Below, one piece after another: positions 45,507 to 57,567 of a stretch of DNA of 64,000 nucleotides. The stretch's first letter is position 1; every line of letters begins with the position of its first letter. The notes beneath the pieces are model-generated. The model was not told where the DNA came from, ran no database searches, and saw nothing but the letters and a program-made list of their open reading frames with translations. The position numbers and the translations under genes are program-made. This DNA comes from Aspidapion aeneum (taxonomy: Eukaryota; Arthropoda; Insecta; Coleoptera; Brentidae): positions 27,976,602-28,040,601 of the forward strand of contig OY755039.1 in the NCBI GenBank assembly GCA_963576565.1, in the 5' to 3' direction.

Positions 45507-46530
45507 AGTAGTACAGTAGTTACGAAATTTCAAAAAACGTCGAATTTGCCACTCACTCAGACATGCTACAAAGCTGAAATTTGGAAGACTGATAGAAATT
45601 ATGACCAAACCCTTGGCAAAAAATCAAAAAACCGCAAAATTCTAATTGACTCTCCTCCCCTATACATGTAAAATTATGTAAAAGTAACATTGCCCCTTCC
45701 AAAAGCGCTGGAGAGCTGAGGTTTGGTAGGCTAATAGCAAATTTAATAAAACAATGGGAAAAAATTTAAAAACTCAAAAATTTCAATTTGCTTTCCTCTC
45801 CTATAAATGTAAAGTTATGTAAAACTAACATTGCCTACTTCCAGAAACGCTAGAGAGCTGAGCTCTGGAAGGCCGATAGGAACTATAATAAAACTATAGA
45901 AAAAAATTAAAAAACTCCAATATTTTAATTAACTTCCCTCCCCTAAAAATGTAAAGTTATGTAAAAGTAACATTGCCCACTTCCAGAAACGCTAGAGAGC
46001 TGGAATATTGTCCACTTCCCGGAACGCTAGAGAGCTAAGCTTCGAAAGGCTGATAGGAACTATGATAAAACCATAGGAAAAAATAAAAAACCTAAAAATT
46101 TCAGGCATTGCAAAAGATTTGAACAATATTCCGCATATTACACTACTTTAAAACTTAAATATTATCCAAATCCTTTAAAAAAGGAGTTAAATCATATGAA
46201 CATTTTGTGTAAAAAAAAGCCAAATGGTATTCCGTAAAAAGAATTAAGATAAAAGTAAAGCCAAGTTCTCTAATACACATTTTAAATTGAAAGGTTCTTA
46301 CTAGTTTGGAAATGTTTTTCTAAACTTGGCTATTACGGCTGCAAATGACTTTTAGGCTCAGTGCTAAATTGAAGATAAAGAAGTTTGGCTGTAATAGCAA
46401 AGTTTAAAGAAACTTCTCCAAACTAGTAAGAACCTTTTATTTTGAAATGTGTATTAAAGAACTTGGCTTCCTTTTATCTCAATTGTTTTTACGGGATAAC
46501 CTTTTGGCGTACTTTGCTTTTTTTTCATGA
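45507..46530 (+). repeat. Dispersed repeat E, copy 2, right part
   Basis: Continues repeat E with four or five ~145-bp subunits (TCCCCTATA..GTAAAGTTATG..GCTAGAGAGCTGAG) and the tail GGTTCTTACTAGTTTGG. Around 46230-46530 the tail is followed by its own inverse (CCAAACTAGTAAGAACC). Confidence 0.75.
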
Positions 46531-46559
46531 AATTTTTTTGTTATGTACCTTATTTCGAG

Positions 46560-46865
46560 TTTTGGATGAAAACCTTCCAGCTTTCGAACTGTTGGCACTA
46601 CACCCGTTAGTTATGCTGGACTTGTCATCCAGTAAATTTAAGATGAATTTAAACAGGCTTGATGATGAGGCTGAATTATGGTACAACTTGTGGAAAGACA
46701 AAAAATTAATAATAAGGAGTTAAAATGTTTCGAAGTAGCAAAAGTTGTAAAGCAAGCAGAATTTTTTTTCCATCAACAAAAACTGCTCTACATATTTTGC
46801 CAGCATTGCCATGTAGTACCGTAGAACGATCTTTTCAGATGATATATTAAGCGGTTTGTACACCG
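46560..46865 (+). pseudogene. hAT transposase C-terminal remnant
   Basis: The frame from about 46560 to a stop at 46723 reads LHPLVMLDLSSSKF then RLDDEAELWYNLW, which resembles the region before the dimerisation domain in THAP/hAT-type transposases. After a frame change, about 46790-46848 gives LPALPCSTVERSFQM, the hAT dimerisation signature (usually LPxSTxxxERSFS). It is truncated at the N-terminus and has stops, so it is a relic. It may derive from an autonomous relative of nearby hAT MITEs; the sequence does not prove that. Confidence 0.75.
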
Positions 46866-47197
46866 TAAATTAGTTTCCGAAAAAAAATAAACAAGCACTT
46901 TGTGGTTTTACTGCAATATGTTAAGATTTTTATTAAATTATATAATATTTTTAAAATTTATTTTAATAAATACTATAATATATTTTATTTTTAATTTTTG
47001 CTTTCACCCCCCCCCCCTAAGTTTCATGCTACGTGTACGCCCATGTCTGCTAATTAAAGTGTATTGTCACAAAATGCAATTTTTATAGTTGAAGTAGAGT
47101 CACTGCATCCTGGAAGCCTGTCAGTCTTCGTGATCCAGTGACCCTAAACGGAAAATGCGATTACTGTCCCCTAGCGAAAAGCTACAGAAACACAAAT
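46866..47197. other. No gene; C-rich run and AT-rich DNA
   Basis: A CACCCCCCCCCCCCTAAG run near 47007-47024 suggests a transposon end like those of the C-rich MITEs. Nothing else is supported. Confidence 0.4.
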
Positions 47198-47205
47198 ATT
47201 TTAGG

Positions 47206-48389
47206 CAGTGGCGGTTTCTCCATAAGTGCACATGTACACGTGCACTCCCAAGTTTTACTTTAAAAAATATTAAAATTTTGATCATTCTTTAATTTAATTA
47301 ATAATTACCTCAAACGGAATTCACTACAGGCTGGAATATTACCTACAAATTAATACTCGGTATGTATGTGTTTGTATTCGTGTTCAAACCACCTGCGGTG
47401 CATGGCGGATGCGCTATATAGTTAGTTCAAATCTAATTATTCACTTTTATTTGCACCGTAGATGTTATGTCGCATTCTAATTACGAAATATAGAAAGAGA
47501 GGACGACATGTCCCAATAGAATTTTACAGTACATAGAATCTGAACCTTCCTTCGGCAGTGCCTTGTACAAGAACTAGCCTCGATGCCGTCCGCACCCCCG
47601 TGACGCCCCCCGCGCCCATGGTTCGCGTTGCATGTTAGAGCAGTTCACGGGCACTTTTAATTCGTGCGCTTAGACAATTTGGCATAGTGATGCGCAACGA
47701 TTACTTTTCCAAGTATCAAGTAGATACTGATACTCCCTATTGGAGTATCAGATTTTTGTATTCGGTACTAAGTAATCATTATAATATCGGTAAATCCAAT
47801 AAATACTGAGATTTTCTATGTTGTCAATCGAATACGTATACGCAATAATTCATTTAATAATTTAAGTAAATAAATATCGGTCCAAATGATTACAAGTACT
47901 CCAAACTCGTTACTCATACGGCCGATGCCGATACAATTGATACGAAAGTAACACTTCGGCTTCGATCCCATTCGGGATTCGAGTAACAAGTATTTGGCGT
48001 CGAAGGATTCGATTACTTCGAATCCGCCCATGTATCAGATATTAAAGTATCGAGTAGATAGTATTTGCACACCACTAATTTGGCATTATCGATCGGGCGC
48101 TGGCGGTTGGTTTTGATTTCGACGATTTACGACAATGGCGGAAGTTTCTAATTCTGATAGCATTAGCGAGCAATATTTAAAGGCAATTAAATTTTGTATA
48201 TTTATATATACAATTACATATAATATGTAAACTAGGTATGATACATTTATTATTTATTTATAATTTCAATAATAATAGGTGGGTAACTAATATCTAACTA
48301 AATATCTCATTTTTTAATTATTTGCAAAAAAAAATTTCGTTTTTTTTTTGGTGTGCACTCTCAAAGCTTTTTACCACGCGCCGCCACTG
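47206..48389. mobile_element. 1.18-kb non-autonomous hAT element
   Basis: CAGTGGCGG and CCGCCACTG ends, with subterminal GTGCACTCCCAAG/GTGCACTCTCAAAG strings, are flanked by perfect 8-bp duplications ATTTTAGG (47198-47205, 48390-48397). It contains a nested hAT MITE and a GC-rich block at about 47578-47650. Confidence 0.92.
47685..48077. mobile_element. TAGTG-ended hAT MITE nested in hAT element
   Basis: TAGTGATGCGCAA and TTGCACACCACTA ends are flanked by perfect 8-bp duplications ATTTGGCA (47677-47684, 48078-48085). The interior is rich in GATACT/AGTATC strings. Confidence 0.9.
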
Positions 48390-48397
48390 ATTTTAGG

Positions 48398-49238
48398 TGA
48401 ATTCGCAATTTCTATAAGATATATCCGACAGTCATCAAAAATGAGGCACCCTGTATCAGCAGTAGTAGTAGATTGAGAATGTAAATTACCTACGTCAATT
48501 AATTATTATAAGGTGAAAAATAGTTATTGTCAAGTTTTTTACGAATAACTTCTCGTTGTTTGATGGCGGTTTTCCACTTCTACATATTATGTAGGTACCT
48601 ACCACAAAAAATATAGGTAATACCAACTTTACTTTGCGGTACCTACCTATAAATAATTATGTATGTTGGTATCCAATAAAAATAATAATTAGTATTATTA
48701 GCTCTAGCAAAAAGATGTTTTTTCCTGTTGTTAATGAACTTTTGGCATATTTTTGTGCAAATGTTAACGAACCGACATAACATAATGGGTTTTTAATAAG
48801 CATGTAATGTAGATTTTTTGTTTAAACTATATACATAGGTACTGTATAGTACATGTGAAAGTCACTTGAAAAACAATGCACTCCAGCCATAAGCATCCGA
48901 GTTCCTATATAGTAAATTTCATAATAATAATAATAATAAGGAAAAAAAAGCTTTCTACACGAAAAACATAAGTAGCGCTGATTTCCAATCTGCTTTTAGT
49001 TTTGTCATTTTTCAAAAAACAAAAGACCAAAAATTTCGAAAATTATTTTATTTACATTTATTTTTCACGCTGCTTAAAAAACGTTTTCTTTTTTTAAAAA
49101 AGCTTATTTTGGATATTTTTCTGTCGTATACAGCTAGGAATATCTATCCTTAATCTCCAACAGTAATGGGTCATCATTCTTGTGTCCCAGCGCCCGCTCT
49201 GCTAGCTTTTTTCCAACTCTTTGATACCACTACTACTA
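48398..49238. other. No gene seen
   Basis: AT-rich DNA with short AGTAGT and ATAATAATA runs. The (TAC)n run at 49228-49243 touches the 3' end of the LINE that follows. Confidence 0.45.
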
Positions 49239-50910
49239 CTATGTCGGTTTAGAACGTTGTCCGACGCCTATTCTCCCCCTCCTTCGATCCTGACAATCAT
49301 CTTCCGTCAGGTTTTTTTGACTCATTGATCTTTGGATTGACTGTTGCCATTCCAGTTTAGGACGCCCTCTTTTTCTGCGTGTTATTGGTGCCATTCTAGG
49401 ACCTGCTTTGGTAATCTTTCGTCGTTCATCCGTTGTACATGGCCGTACCATATTAGTTGTCTTTTAGTGATGTCATCATTTCTTATATGATCTGTTCTAG
49501 ATATTCTTATTGATCTTCTTATTGCATCCATTTCGACACTTTCCATTTTTGCTTTGTATTTTTCTGTTACGCGACAAGTCTCTATTCCATACAGCAGCGT
49601 GCTTTGCACCATTGTTTCATATATGTTAAATTTTGCATTCTTTTTTATCTCTCTGCTCCATAAAATACTGTTAAGACAACCAATTACCTTTCTTGTTTTT
49701 ACTATTCTTTTTTCTAGTTCTTTACAGTCTGTTCCTGTCTTATCAAATGTGACACCCAAGTACACCACTCATTGCATGGAGATATTGTTTGTCCATTGTC
49801 TAGTTTTAACTCACTTGATTCTTTTCCAATACATAAGTACTGTGTCTTGTCCACGTTTACTGTTAACCCCCACTTTTGGTATTCTTCCGTTAACTTTCTC
49901 ATCATATACTCCATGTCTTCTTTATCATTAGCTACAATTACTTGGTCGTCAGCAAACTGTAGTGTGTATATGGTAAATCGGTCGTTAAGTTGTATTCCCA
50001 TGCCGTGTACTTTACGTTTCCAGTTTTTTAGAGCTACTGCGATATATATTTTAAAAAGAGTTGGAGAGATACAACATCCCTGTCTTAAGCCTTTCGTTAC
50101 CTGGAATTCTTTTGAAAGTCGATTTCTAATTTTAATCTTAGATTTTGACCCTTTGTAAAGTTCATTTATTGCTTTTATATATGTATGATTGATATTAGTT
50201 TGTTCTAACACTGTCCATAATTTTTCTACTGGAACGGTATCATATGCTTTTTGTAGGTCCACAAAGGTAACATGAGTCTCTATATTTCTGGCACTCCTTT
50301 TCTCAATTACTTGTTTAAGACAAAAAACATTATCACTACAAGATCTGCCTGCACGAAACCCACTTTGCTCTTCTTCTTCTTGGTCATGAAAATCATTATC
50401 TATTAGGTCTCTAAGAATCCTACCGTACAATCTACTTAGTCGTAGTACTAGTTACTGAAATTCCTCTGTAGGGGTTGCAATCTAGCTTGTTTCCTTTTAT
50501 ATGTATTGAGGATATGAATGCTATTTTCCAATCATCAGGTACTGGATGCCCGTTTATGCATTGATTGATAATATATGTGAGATTTTCTAGTAGTTTTTCT
50601 GATCCATATTTGATCATTTCAGCGTATATACCCCCAGGTCCGCTAGCTTTTCCGTATTTAAGCTTTTTAATACTTTTCTTTATAATTTCTTTTTCGATAG
50701 TCACTTCCTCTCCATGTACTTCTATGTCTCTCCTCGGAGAGGCTGACAGTTATTCGGGTCTTGTTCCTGCAGCAGTCTCTTGTACTGTTCTCTCCATTGT
50801 TCTGGTTTGATGATCTGGATGTTTACTTTTTCTTTTGTTGGGTTTTTTAACGTTGAAATGAATTTCTTTGATACAGTCACTTTACCATGATTTTCTGGCA
50901 AATAGTCCAA
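49239..50910 (-). pseudogene. RTE-like LINE A reverse transcriptase, frameshifted
   Basis: Minus-strand frames in order: linker KVTVSKKFISTLKN; GKASGPGGIYAEMIKYG; NPYRGISVTS; QSGFRAGRSCSDNVFCL; FVDLQKAYDTVP (motif A); GLRQGCCISPTLFKIY (motif B); FADDQVIVA (motif C with the DD pair); YLGVTFDKTG; IWYGHVQRMNDERLPKQV; RKRGRPKLEWQQSI. These blocks are common in RTE/BovB-like insect LINEs. Frame changes near 50700, 50430, 49740 and 49400 break the protein, and no endonuclease is visible upstream, where a TIR element begins at about 50926. Catalytic residues survive but the gene is dead. Confidence 0.85.
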
Positions 50911-50925
50911 ATGAGACAGCGGCAG

Positions 50926-51474
50926 CTCGTACTGTGGGTGAGGGGAAGGGGTACATTATAAACACCGGTACAAACGTGATTCTCTTTTAACACTCGTTGC
51001 GTCTTAGAGCTCTTAGAGCATGGTACGTCAGTTGAAACTAATAAATAAAACTTTTTGCCTATAAATATGTTGTTGATCTCTTTCATGCTCTGGGTAGCTA
51101 TTCTGGGTCTTGAACGATGTGATAGTTCCCATCATATGTTTTGGCCAATGGCAAGCTTTAAATTAGCTCCGAACCGTCCCTTGCCAGTCGGTACGAGGCA
51201 GGAGAACAGATTTCACAGATTTCACTTGAAACGCGTAAAATTCACTAACGATGAAGAGCGGGCGACTATGCCATTGGTCCAGACAATTCATTTCGCACAA
51301 CACGCGACCGCTCAGAGTTTGCTATTGGTCAAAGCGTGTGATGTGGATGGTCACATCGTTTAAGACCCAGAATAGCTACCCTGGAAGTTCTAGAACGCAG
51401 GTTTTAAAAGAGAATAACTCGTATACTGGTGTTTATAATGTACTCCTTTACCTCGCCTGCGGTACAAGTCACGG
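50926..51474. mobile_element. ~550-bp long-TIR element next to LINE A
   Basis: Left GTACTGTGGGTGAGG and GTACATTATAAACACCGG mirror right GGTGTTTATAATGTACTCC and CGCCTGCGGTAC. A second inverted pair is inside (GGTAGCTATTCTGGGTCTT near 51091 and AAGACCCAGAATAGCTACC near 51362). Two CCAATGGC/GCCATTGG boxes are also inverted. Target duplication is unclear. Confidence 0.7.
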
Positions 51475-51883
51475 CTGAAACGGGAATGTCAAAAGTGAAT
51501 TTTTATGGTCTTATTGGAAGTAGGAATCCTAAATTTTTTCTGGATGTTTTCAACGATCTCAACATACATAGTTTGGGTCATTATAATTCTCTAGAAGTTT
51601 ATGTAGAACTTCTTTAAAAGCACTCTATGCATGTTTCTCCTTATCTTCCATTACAATTTGAATTCTGTATGTTTCAGCAAGCTCCTAATATGTGACTCTA
51701 CAAAGATTCCCCCTTTTAATTCCTCTACAATGCTGGAATGTTTTACACAAATATTCAAAACATTCTCCTATTTTTGTTCAATGCCTTAACAAAATGTTTT
51801 ATGTGAAGTGGTGGCAATAAAACTTTTTAAGCCTTTCGGTTCTAGTTATTAAAGTTTCTGTTTTTGACCAGTTCGTTTTTGTC
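51475..51883. other. No gene seen
   Basis: The open frame at 51429-51617 partly overlaps the TIR element and shows no domain. No LINE A continuation is recognised. Confidence 0.4.
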
Positions 51884-52103
51884 CAGTGGCGGATCCAAGA
51901 AGGGGGCGTAGGAGAATGCCGACCCTCCTTAATATATAACTTATTCGTCTGCACTGTTAAAAAAATTTCATCTGCGACGCAATTCATCTCTTTTGAGTGC
52001 TAAATGTCATAACTCAAACCTATTAAAAGTTGCAAGAAATAAATATTTTGATGTTTGCTCCCACTTTGGCACCTCCCCTCTGGAAATCCTGGATCCGCCA
52101 CTG
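51884..52103. mobile_element. 220-bp hAT MITE (CAGTGGCGGATCC ends)
   Basis: CAGTGGCGGATCCA and TGGATCCGCCACTG are inverted ends, flanked by TTTTTGTC (51876-51883) and TTTTTATC (52104-52111), a one-mismatch 8-bp duplication. Confidence 0.85.
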
Positions 52104-52324
52104 TTTTTATCCAATGCTGTTCTCGATTCCCACTTACACAGGAAGCATGAAAATTGAGTAAATCCAGACTGCCATTCCAAGGAAAGACCCAAAATAGATG
52201 GATCACCACACTCTTTCCAGTTGTGATTTTCATATTGCAAAATTGCAGTAAATTTAGCAATTAATACATTAATAATAAAATATTTACCCTCGGATGAATG
52301 AACCTATGTATATATTTATCGGTT

Positions 52325-53998
52325 TCACAACGTTCTACGTCTTCCGATACCCAATCTCCACTCGTTTCTGTTTGCACATAATTCATCATCTAGGCCTCTT
52401 ATTCTTATTTCACTGTCTATTTCTTCTCTCCAGCTTTTCCTCCTTCCTCGTTTTCTTCGGCCAGTTGGTTTCCATTGTAATATTTGTTTAGGTAGTCTTC
52501 CATCATCCATTCTTTGTACATGTCCGTACCACACCAGTTGTTTTGTACTTATATCATCCACTAAAGTACGTTCACCCACTGTCATAATTTCTCTTATTCT
52601 TTGATTTGTAACTCTTTCTCTTTTTGATTTCCCTGCTGCTCTTCTCCAATAGTCCATCTCCGTAGCGGAAAGCATTTTTTCTGTTCTACCTTTGATTGGC
52701 CATACTTCTGAGCCGTATGTAATAATACTTTTTACAATGGTGTTATATATAAGCTTTTTGTTATGTTTTGATATACTTTGGTCCCAAATTATTCCATTTA
52801 TAAAAGTTATTGCTTTTCCTCCTTGTACCTTTCTAACTTTTATAGCTTTGTCTAGTGTTCCGTCACCTGTAATTTTTAGACCTAAGTATTTATACTCATC
52901 ACAGGACTGAATTCGCTACCCAGTATCTAAGATTAGATCCTGTTTCGTTCCACCAATACACATATACTCTGTCTTATTGATATTAACCTCTAGTCCCCAC
53001 TTATTGTACTCTTCTATTAGTTTTCGTGTCATATATTCGAGGTCGTCATAATCCTGAGCCACCACTATCTGATCATCGGCGAAACATAAAGTATACAAGG
53101 TGGTTTCATCCAACGGAATTCCCATGTTTTGGCATTTTCTCTTCCAGACTTTAAGGACTTGTTCCAAATATATCTTGAAGAGCGTAAGCGAGATACAGCA
53201 ACCTTTATTTACTTGAAAGCCTATAGTTAGTTTTGCTTTTATTTTAACTATTGCCTTACTATTGCGGTATAACTCTTTGATGGCCTTAATTAGTTGTACG
53301 CTTATGTTTGTCTTTTCCAACGCTTTCCAAAGTAGGTTTAGTGGTATACTATCATATGCAAATCTACGTAAAGCAGATGCAGCTCTTGTCCGTATGCCAT
53401 TTTCTTTTCAATAACTTGGGTTATACAAAAGAGATGATCTGAAGTCGATCTACCCGCCCTGAAACCGGCTTGTTCTTCTGCCTCCATATCTTTATATTCA
53501 CTCTCCACTTTATTTCTTATTATTTTGCCATATATTGTGCTTAGCGTACTAGTTATATACCTCTATAATTGTCACATATATCTTTCCTTCCTTTTTTGTG
53601 TATTGTGGATATATATGACGTTTTCCACTCCGTTGGTACTACAGCTCCATTTAAATATTTTTGGAAAAGATTCCGTAATCTCCAAAACAGTTCTTCAGTG
53701 CCATATGTTCAGCTGGGGTATTTCCGGGTCCGGCAGACTTACCGCTTTTTAAGGTTGTGCACACGTTTTTGACCTCAGAGATTGTCAGGGGTACTGGAGA
53801 TCCCATCGTTCTAATGATATTGTCTCTTTCGTCTTCCTTGAATTCTGCGCTATCTTCAGTTAAAAGTTTTTTAAAATTCTCATCCCATTTTTTGTCTGGT
53901 GTTGGTGAAATAATATCTCTGCATGTTTCTTTTTGATCGATCTTATAGTATTCCAGCTTTCGGTACTTCGGATTTACCTCAGTAGCGTTATTTTTCAA
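52325..53998 (-). pseudogene. RTE-like LINE B reverse transcriptase, decayed
   Basis: Minus-strand pieces in order: PKYRKLEYYKIDQKE and VKNVCTTLKSGKSAGPGNTPAEH (53998-53651); a degenerate middle with stops; KAIKELYRNSKAIVKIK, GFQVNKGCCISLTLFKIY and CFADDQIVVA (53320-52916, catalytic DD kept); then RRAAGKSKRERVTN, LVWYGHVQRMDDGRLPKQI, RRKRGRRKSWREEID and WRLGIGRRRTL before a stop (52675-52325). Same order as LINE A but clearly a different family by sequence. Several frame breaks and a lost segment around motif A make it non-functional. Confidence 0.85.
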
Positions 53999-54519
53999 AT
54001 AAGGAAAAAACGAGAAAAATGACAGCTTACTTAATAAATTTATTGAAAAGGACCACAGAAATTCATTTTTAACTTAATTCCTAGAATAGTATTCATTAAT
54101 TTTAAAATGTATTAATACCTGTTCAATGGTTTATTTTTGGACTTTTAAAAAAAAAGTTTTACGGAAAATTTGTTATACAACAAAGCTCTGTAACAACTCT
54201 GGTACAACATTGTGTTTTATAACTTTGTTGTTTGACAGGTGATAAAGCTCTGTTATATTACATATTTTGTTTTAAAAGTTGTAGAGAATGGGTTGAGGAG
54301 GATGGAGGATTAAAACTTTGGACTTGCATTGCATTTATTTATTTTAAATAATAATTTAAATAATAAATAAATCAATGAAAGTCCAAATTTTCTTTCACCA
54401 TGTTTTGTTATATTGTCTGGACTCGGCTTAAAGATACTGATACTTTATGATATATTACATAGGGATTTTATATTATATACTATTAGTAAACGTTGGCCAG
54501 GGCTATCAAACCGGACGGA

Positions 54520-54900
54520 AAACGATCTAGAGTTTTGTTGACGCAACAGTTATCTTTTTTTTAATGATCATTATACAGATAATTTTCTTTAAAATATTGA
54601 AGTTGGAATGACGGTTCATAAATATTAGATTTTTTTAAACATGAAGCCGGTTTTAAGATTGTTCTTCTTGTAAAACAATTTTTTTAAATGTATAGTAATC
54701 CTTAATTTTTCGAAACCGCTTCATTCAGAAGCGAATATGTTCGTTTCTGCGTGGAAAGTAATTGGGTCACCTACACGTATTTCTTTATATTCGGCATACT
54801 TTTAAAACTTAATATAGTTATTTACAGGTGTTTACACAAATAACAACATTACATTTTTTTGTAGTGTGATTTGCTTAAAAAATATTAACACTGAGACAAG
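54520..54900 (+). repeat. Dispersed repeat H, copy 2
   Basis: Inverse of 4660-5070, with ATTGAAGTTGGAATGACGGTTC, AGCCGGTTTTAAGA and TTCGTTTCTGCGTGGAAAGTAAT in mirrored order. Confidence 0.6.
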
Positions 54901-55171
54901 GTTGGATGTACATGGAGCGTATTATCTACGCGGAATTAACTTTTCTTGGGCTCTGATTGGTTGATTTAACAATCTGAGCCAATCAAAGCTTTAAAAAAAA
55001 AATCCGCGCGGATAAAACGATCCACGGCTGATGACCCAATGTAAAATTCATCCCACGATAACAACTGATTTTTTCAGGGTCGTGGCTGTAATTTTTTGTT
55101 GGCTTTACGTTGGCATTTGAGAAAAAATCGGTATCTAAACTCTTCTAAATGTCAAAAGGGGTGTGTCCTAC

Positions 55172-55283
55172 CTTTTCGGCCCTGTGGCACTGTGTAGCTT
55201 AAATCCGAGAACTCGATGTCCACCCATGACTTTTTTGGCAAAGAGCACAGAGTTGAGTTAGATTTTATGGATTCACTTTCCAT
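55172..55283 (-). CDS. ABCG1/4-like ABC transporter, exon A (start codon)
   Basis: ATG at 55283 opens 37 codons plus one base before the donor G|GTAGGA at 55172/55171. The peptide has the ABCG N-terminal strand WVDIEFSDLSYTVPQGRK, close in layout to VNIEFRDLSYSVPEG of ABCG1. The leftover G joins GC of exon B to make Gly, giving [13 protein letters not shown] strong acceptor (TTGCTTTTTTTAG before 55303) lies 20 bp upstream of the ATG, so this is probably not the first transcribed exon; a 5' noncoding exon is likely. The frame is open upstream of the acceptor to 55481, but that part is probably intronic. No signal peptide, as expected for this cytosolic domain. Confidence 0.88.
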
Positions 55284-55303
55284 CTTCTTTTTTTTGTCAA
55301 GTC

Positions 55304-56652
55304 CTAAAAAAAGCAATAAAGTTATTTTTTTCGACGGAAAACAACTCTTTCCGTACAATGTTTTATAAGAAAGTATCACTTTACAAGCAGGTCCTTTCAA
55401 AACACTTTTTAGTCTTAAATGGGGACCGGAAAGGAACCAAGAGACCGGAAAATGTAGTTTTTTGGTCCCTCTCTCAGTCAAGTTAGCTATATGACTTCTG
55501 TTGACAGTTATAAATTGTGTTTATTGGTTCGGTTTTGATAAGTATATAAATAATCTGCCAATGTATGGGCACCTAATCCTTAAATGCACTGTAAGCCCTT
55601 GAGAGATAATGGATTAGCTAAGCCTTGTTATGGTGCAACTGAGGGTAAGCTCACACGATTAATGTATAATGTAATTTTTACCCATTTTGGTCCGCCAAAA
55701 TAACCCCCTCCAGTTACCAGTATAGCGATTTTTTTGTGTATTTCGCACACTAACGAAGAAATTTTACGTTTGGGACATTAAACATTTTTTTGTGTCACTT
55801 GTTTTTTTAATTATTTTTAAAACTAAGTATTAATAATATAAGAAAGAGACAGTCCAAAATTTACCAGACCATATTAAAATGAAAAGCTTCAAGTTAACTA
55901 AAATTCAACGGTTTTACTACAGTTTTAATTCTTTAGAGAAAATTGTGTTCTTCCGGATGATTACAAAACCTTAATAACAAAATATTTATTTATATACTGA
56001 AGTTAGTTTTAAGACTTCAAGTAAAAATTTTGTGATTTTTAAAAACTTCAAGGTTTAATTTAATGTACCTATGTTACCTTCTTGTTACGGTAGTTAACAA
56101 GATACATACATGTCTGAGATTTAAAATAGACACCGTTTCAGATGCTTACATTGGGTGATCTTGAAGGTTTTTTCATAATTAAAAGAGTAACCAAATTTTT
56201 GCTCCGAAGCCAGCTACAATGTACTATTTTGCAAAAATTGTAAAGATACGATAATACTTATAATAAAGTTTTTTAAAAGCAATAAAAAGTTTAGTTAAAA
56301 ATTGCTAAAATAAGCTACATAGCTATGGTGATATGACTCTGAGCAACGACTGAATGTAAGTCAACTTTTTAAATTATTTAAAAAAATGTTTAGCGTTGTT
56401 TTCTGCTTAATAGCAAAAACTGAAAGAAAAATAATTAGATGCGTTGCATAGCACAGGTTATCTGCTTTCGAACTTTGTACTTTGTAGCTTCCCAGCTACT
56501 ATAGTAAGGGAGCTAAGAAACTTTTTGTGAAGCCTGTCATCGATTGATTCCAGCATAATATTGCGCTAATCTATGGTATACTTGTTAGTTTAGTTTCTTA
56601 GCTATATTTTAAAGAACCGCCATTTATCACCTGTGGGATGTTAAAACTGCCA
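55304..56652. other. Upstream intron of ABCG gene, no exon found
   Basis: Starts with the acceptor described for exon A. No further coding exon, promoter or repeat that I can support. Confidence 0.4.
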
Positions 56653-56822
56653 AGGGCCTGTCCCTAAATTACGTAACGCTCTAGGCGGGGAGGGGAGGTT
56701 TGGCCTTGCGTTACACTCAATGTTTTTTTAATGTGTTTTTTCTTGAAAATGAGTTATCAGGGGGAAGGGGGGGTTTGAAAATTTTGAATTTTTGCGTTAC
56801 TTAATTTAAGGACGTTCCCCTG
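56653..56822. mobile_element. Small MITE with GGG-TGTCC-TAAATTACGTAACGC ends
   Basis: Left GGGCCTGTCCCTAAATTACG and right GCGTTACTTAATTTAAGGACG are rough inverted repeats of about 30 bp around a G-rich core. Target duplication is not resolved. Confidence 0.6.
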
Positions 56823-57567
56823 AAGTTCGTCATTTCAAATGTCATATCAACTGTGACATTATCGGGTTAATTAATTAATTATTGGTGCACATGTATATCG
56901 CGCTAAACGACCATGATTTGGACCACTTGACCAAACTTTTTTTATACTGCTATGGGTGATTAACCTCCTGCAACAAAACTGAGCGGGCATACGTGACATG
57001 AGCTAGCGCCTACACTATTAATCTGACTGTAAATTTCCGTGTAAAAAAAGTACGAAAAATGCTTGTTTTTGGTCGGGTTAAAAACCTTTCTATTACATTA
57101 CTAGACCGGAAATGTCAGCAACATTCTTCATTAGCCTACATCAGCATTGTTTTGGTTTTTTTTAAATTTTTATCCATATAATTATATCCCTTCTTGTTCT
57201 GAATCATATTTCTTTATTCTATGAAATTATTAATAATAGGATTCTAACAACGTGTGTGTTAAAACGTGATAAAGAAATTTCACTTTTATTTTACCTACAA
57301 AATCAGTACGTACCTATATTTTCCTAAAGGTGCAAAAACTTTTACTTTCTTTTAGAGTGCATTTTTGTGTGTTATTGTCTAAAGTGCTTGCATAAAATTG
57401 CTATTTAATAATTACACTGTAAAACAGAATGGAAATATTTAAGAAAGTACAGGGTGATTTTTTTATAATTGCAAAATTACTCAGGTATTGGCAGTAGAAA
57501 GTTGAAACAAAAACTGGTCGATTTGGAAAATTATGGCAACTTCAAGCGCAAAAGTTTTTTTTTAATC

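Noticed and set aside
49554..50158. Plus-strand open frames of 125 and 128 codons
   Set aside because: Antisense shadows of the LINE A reverse transcriptase.
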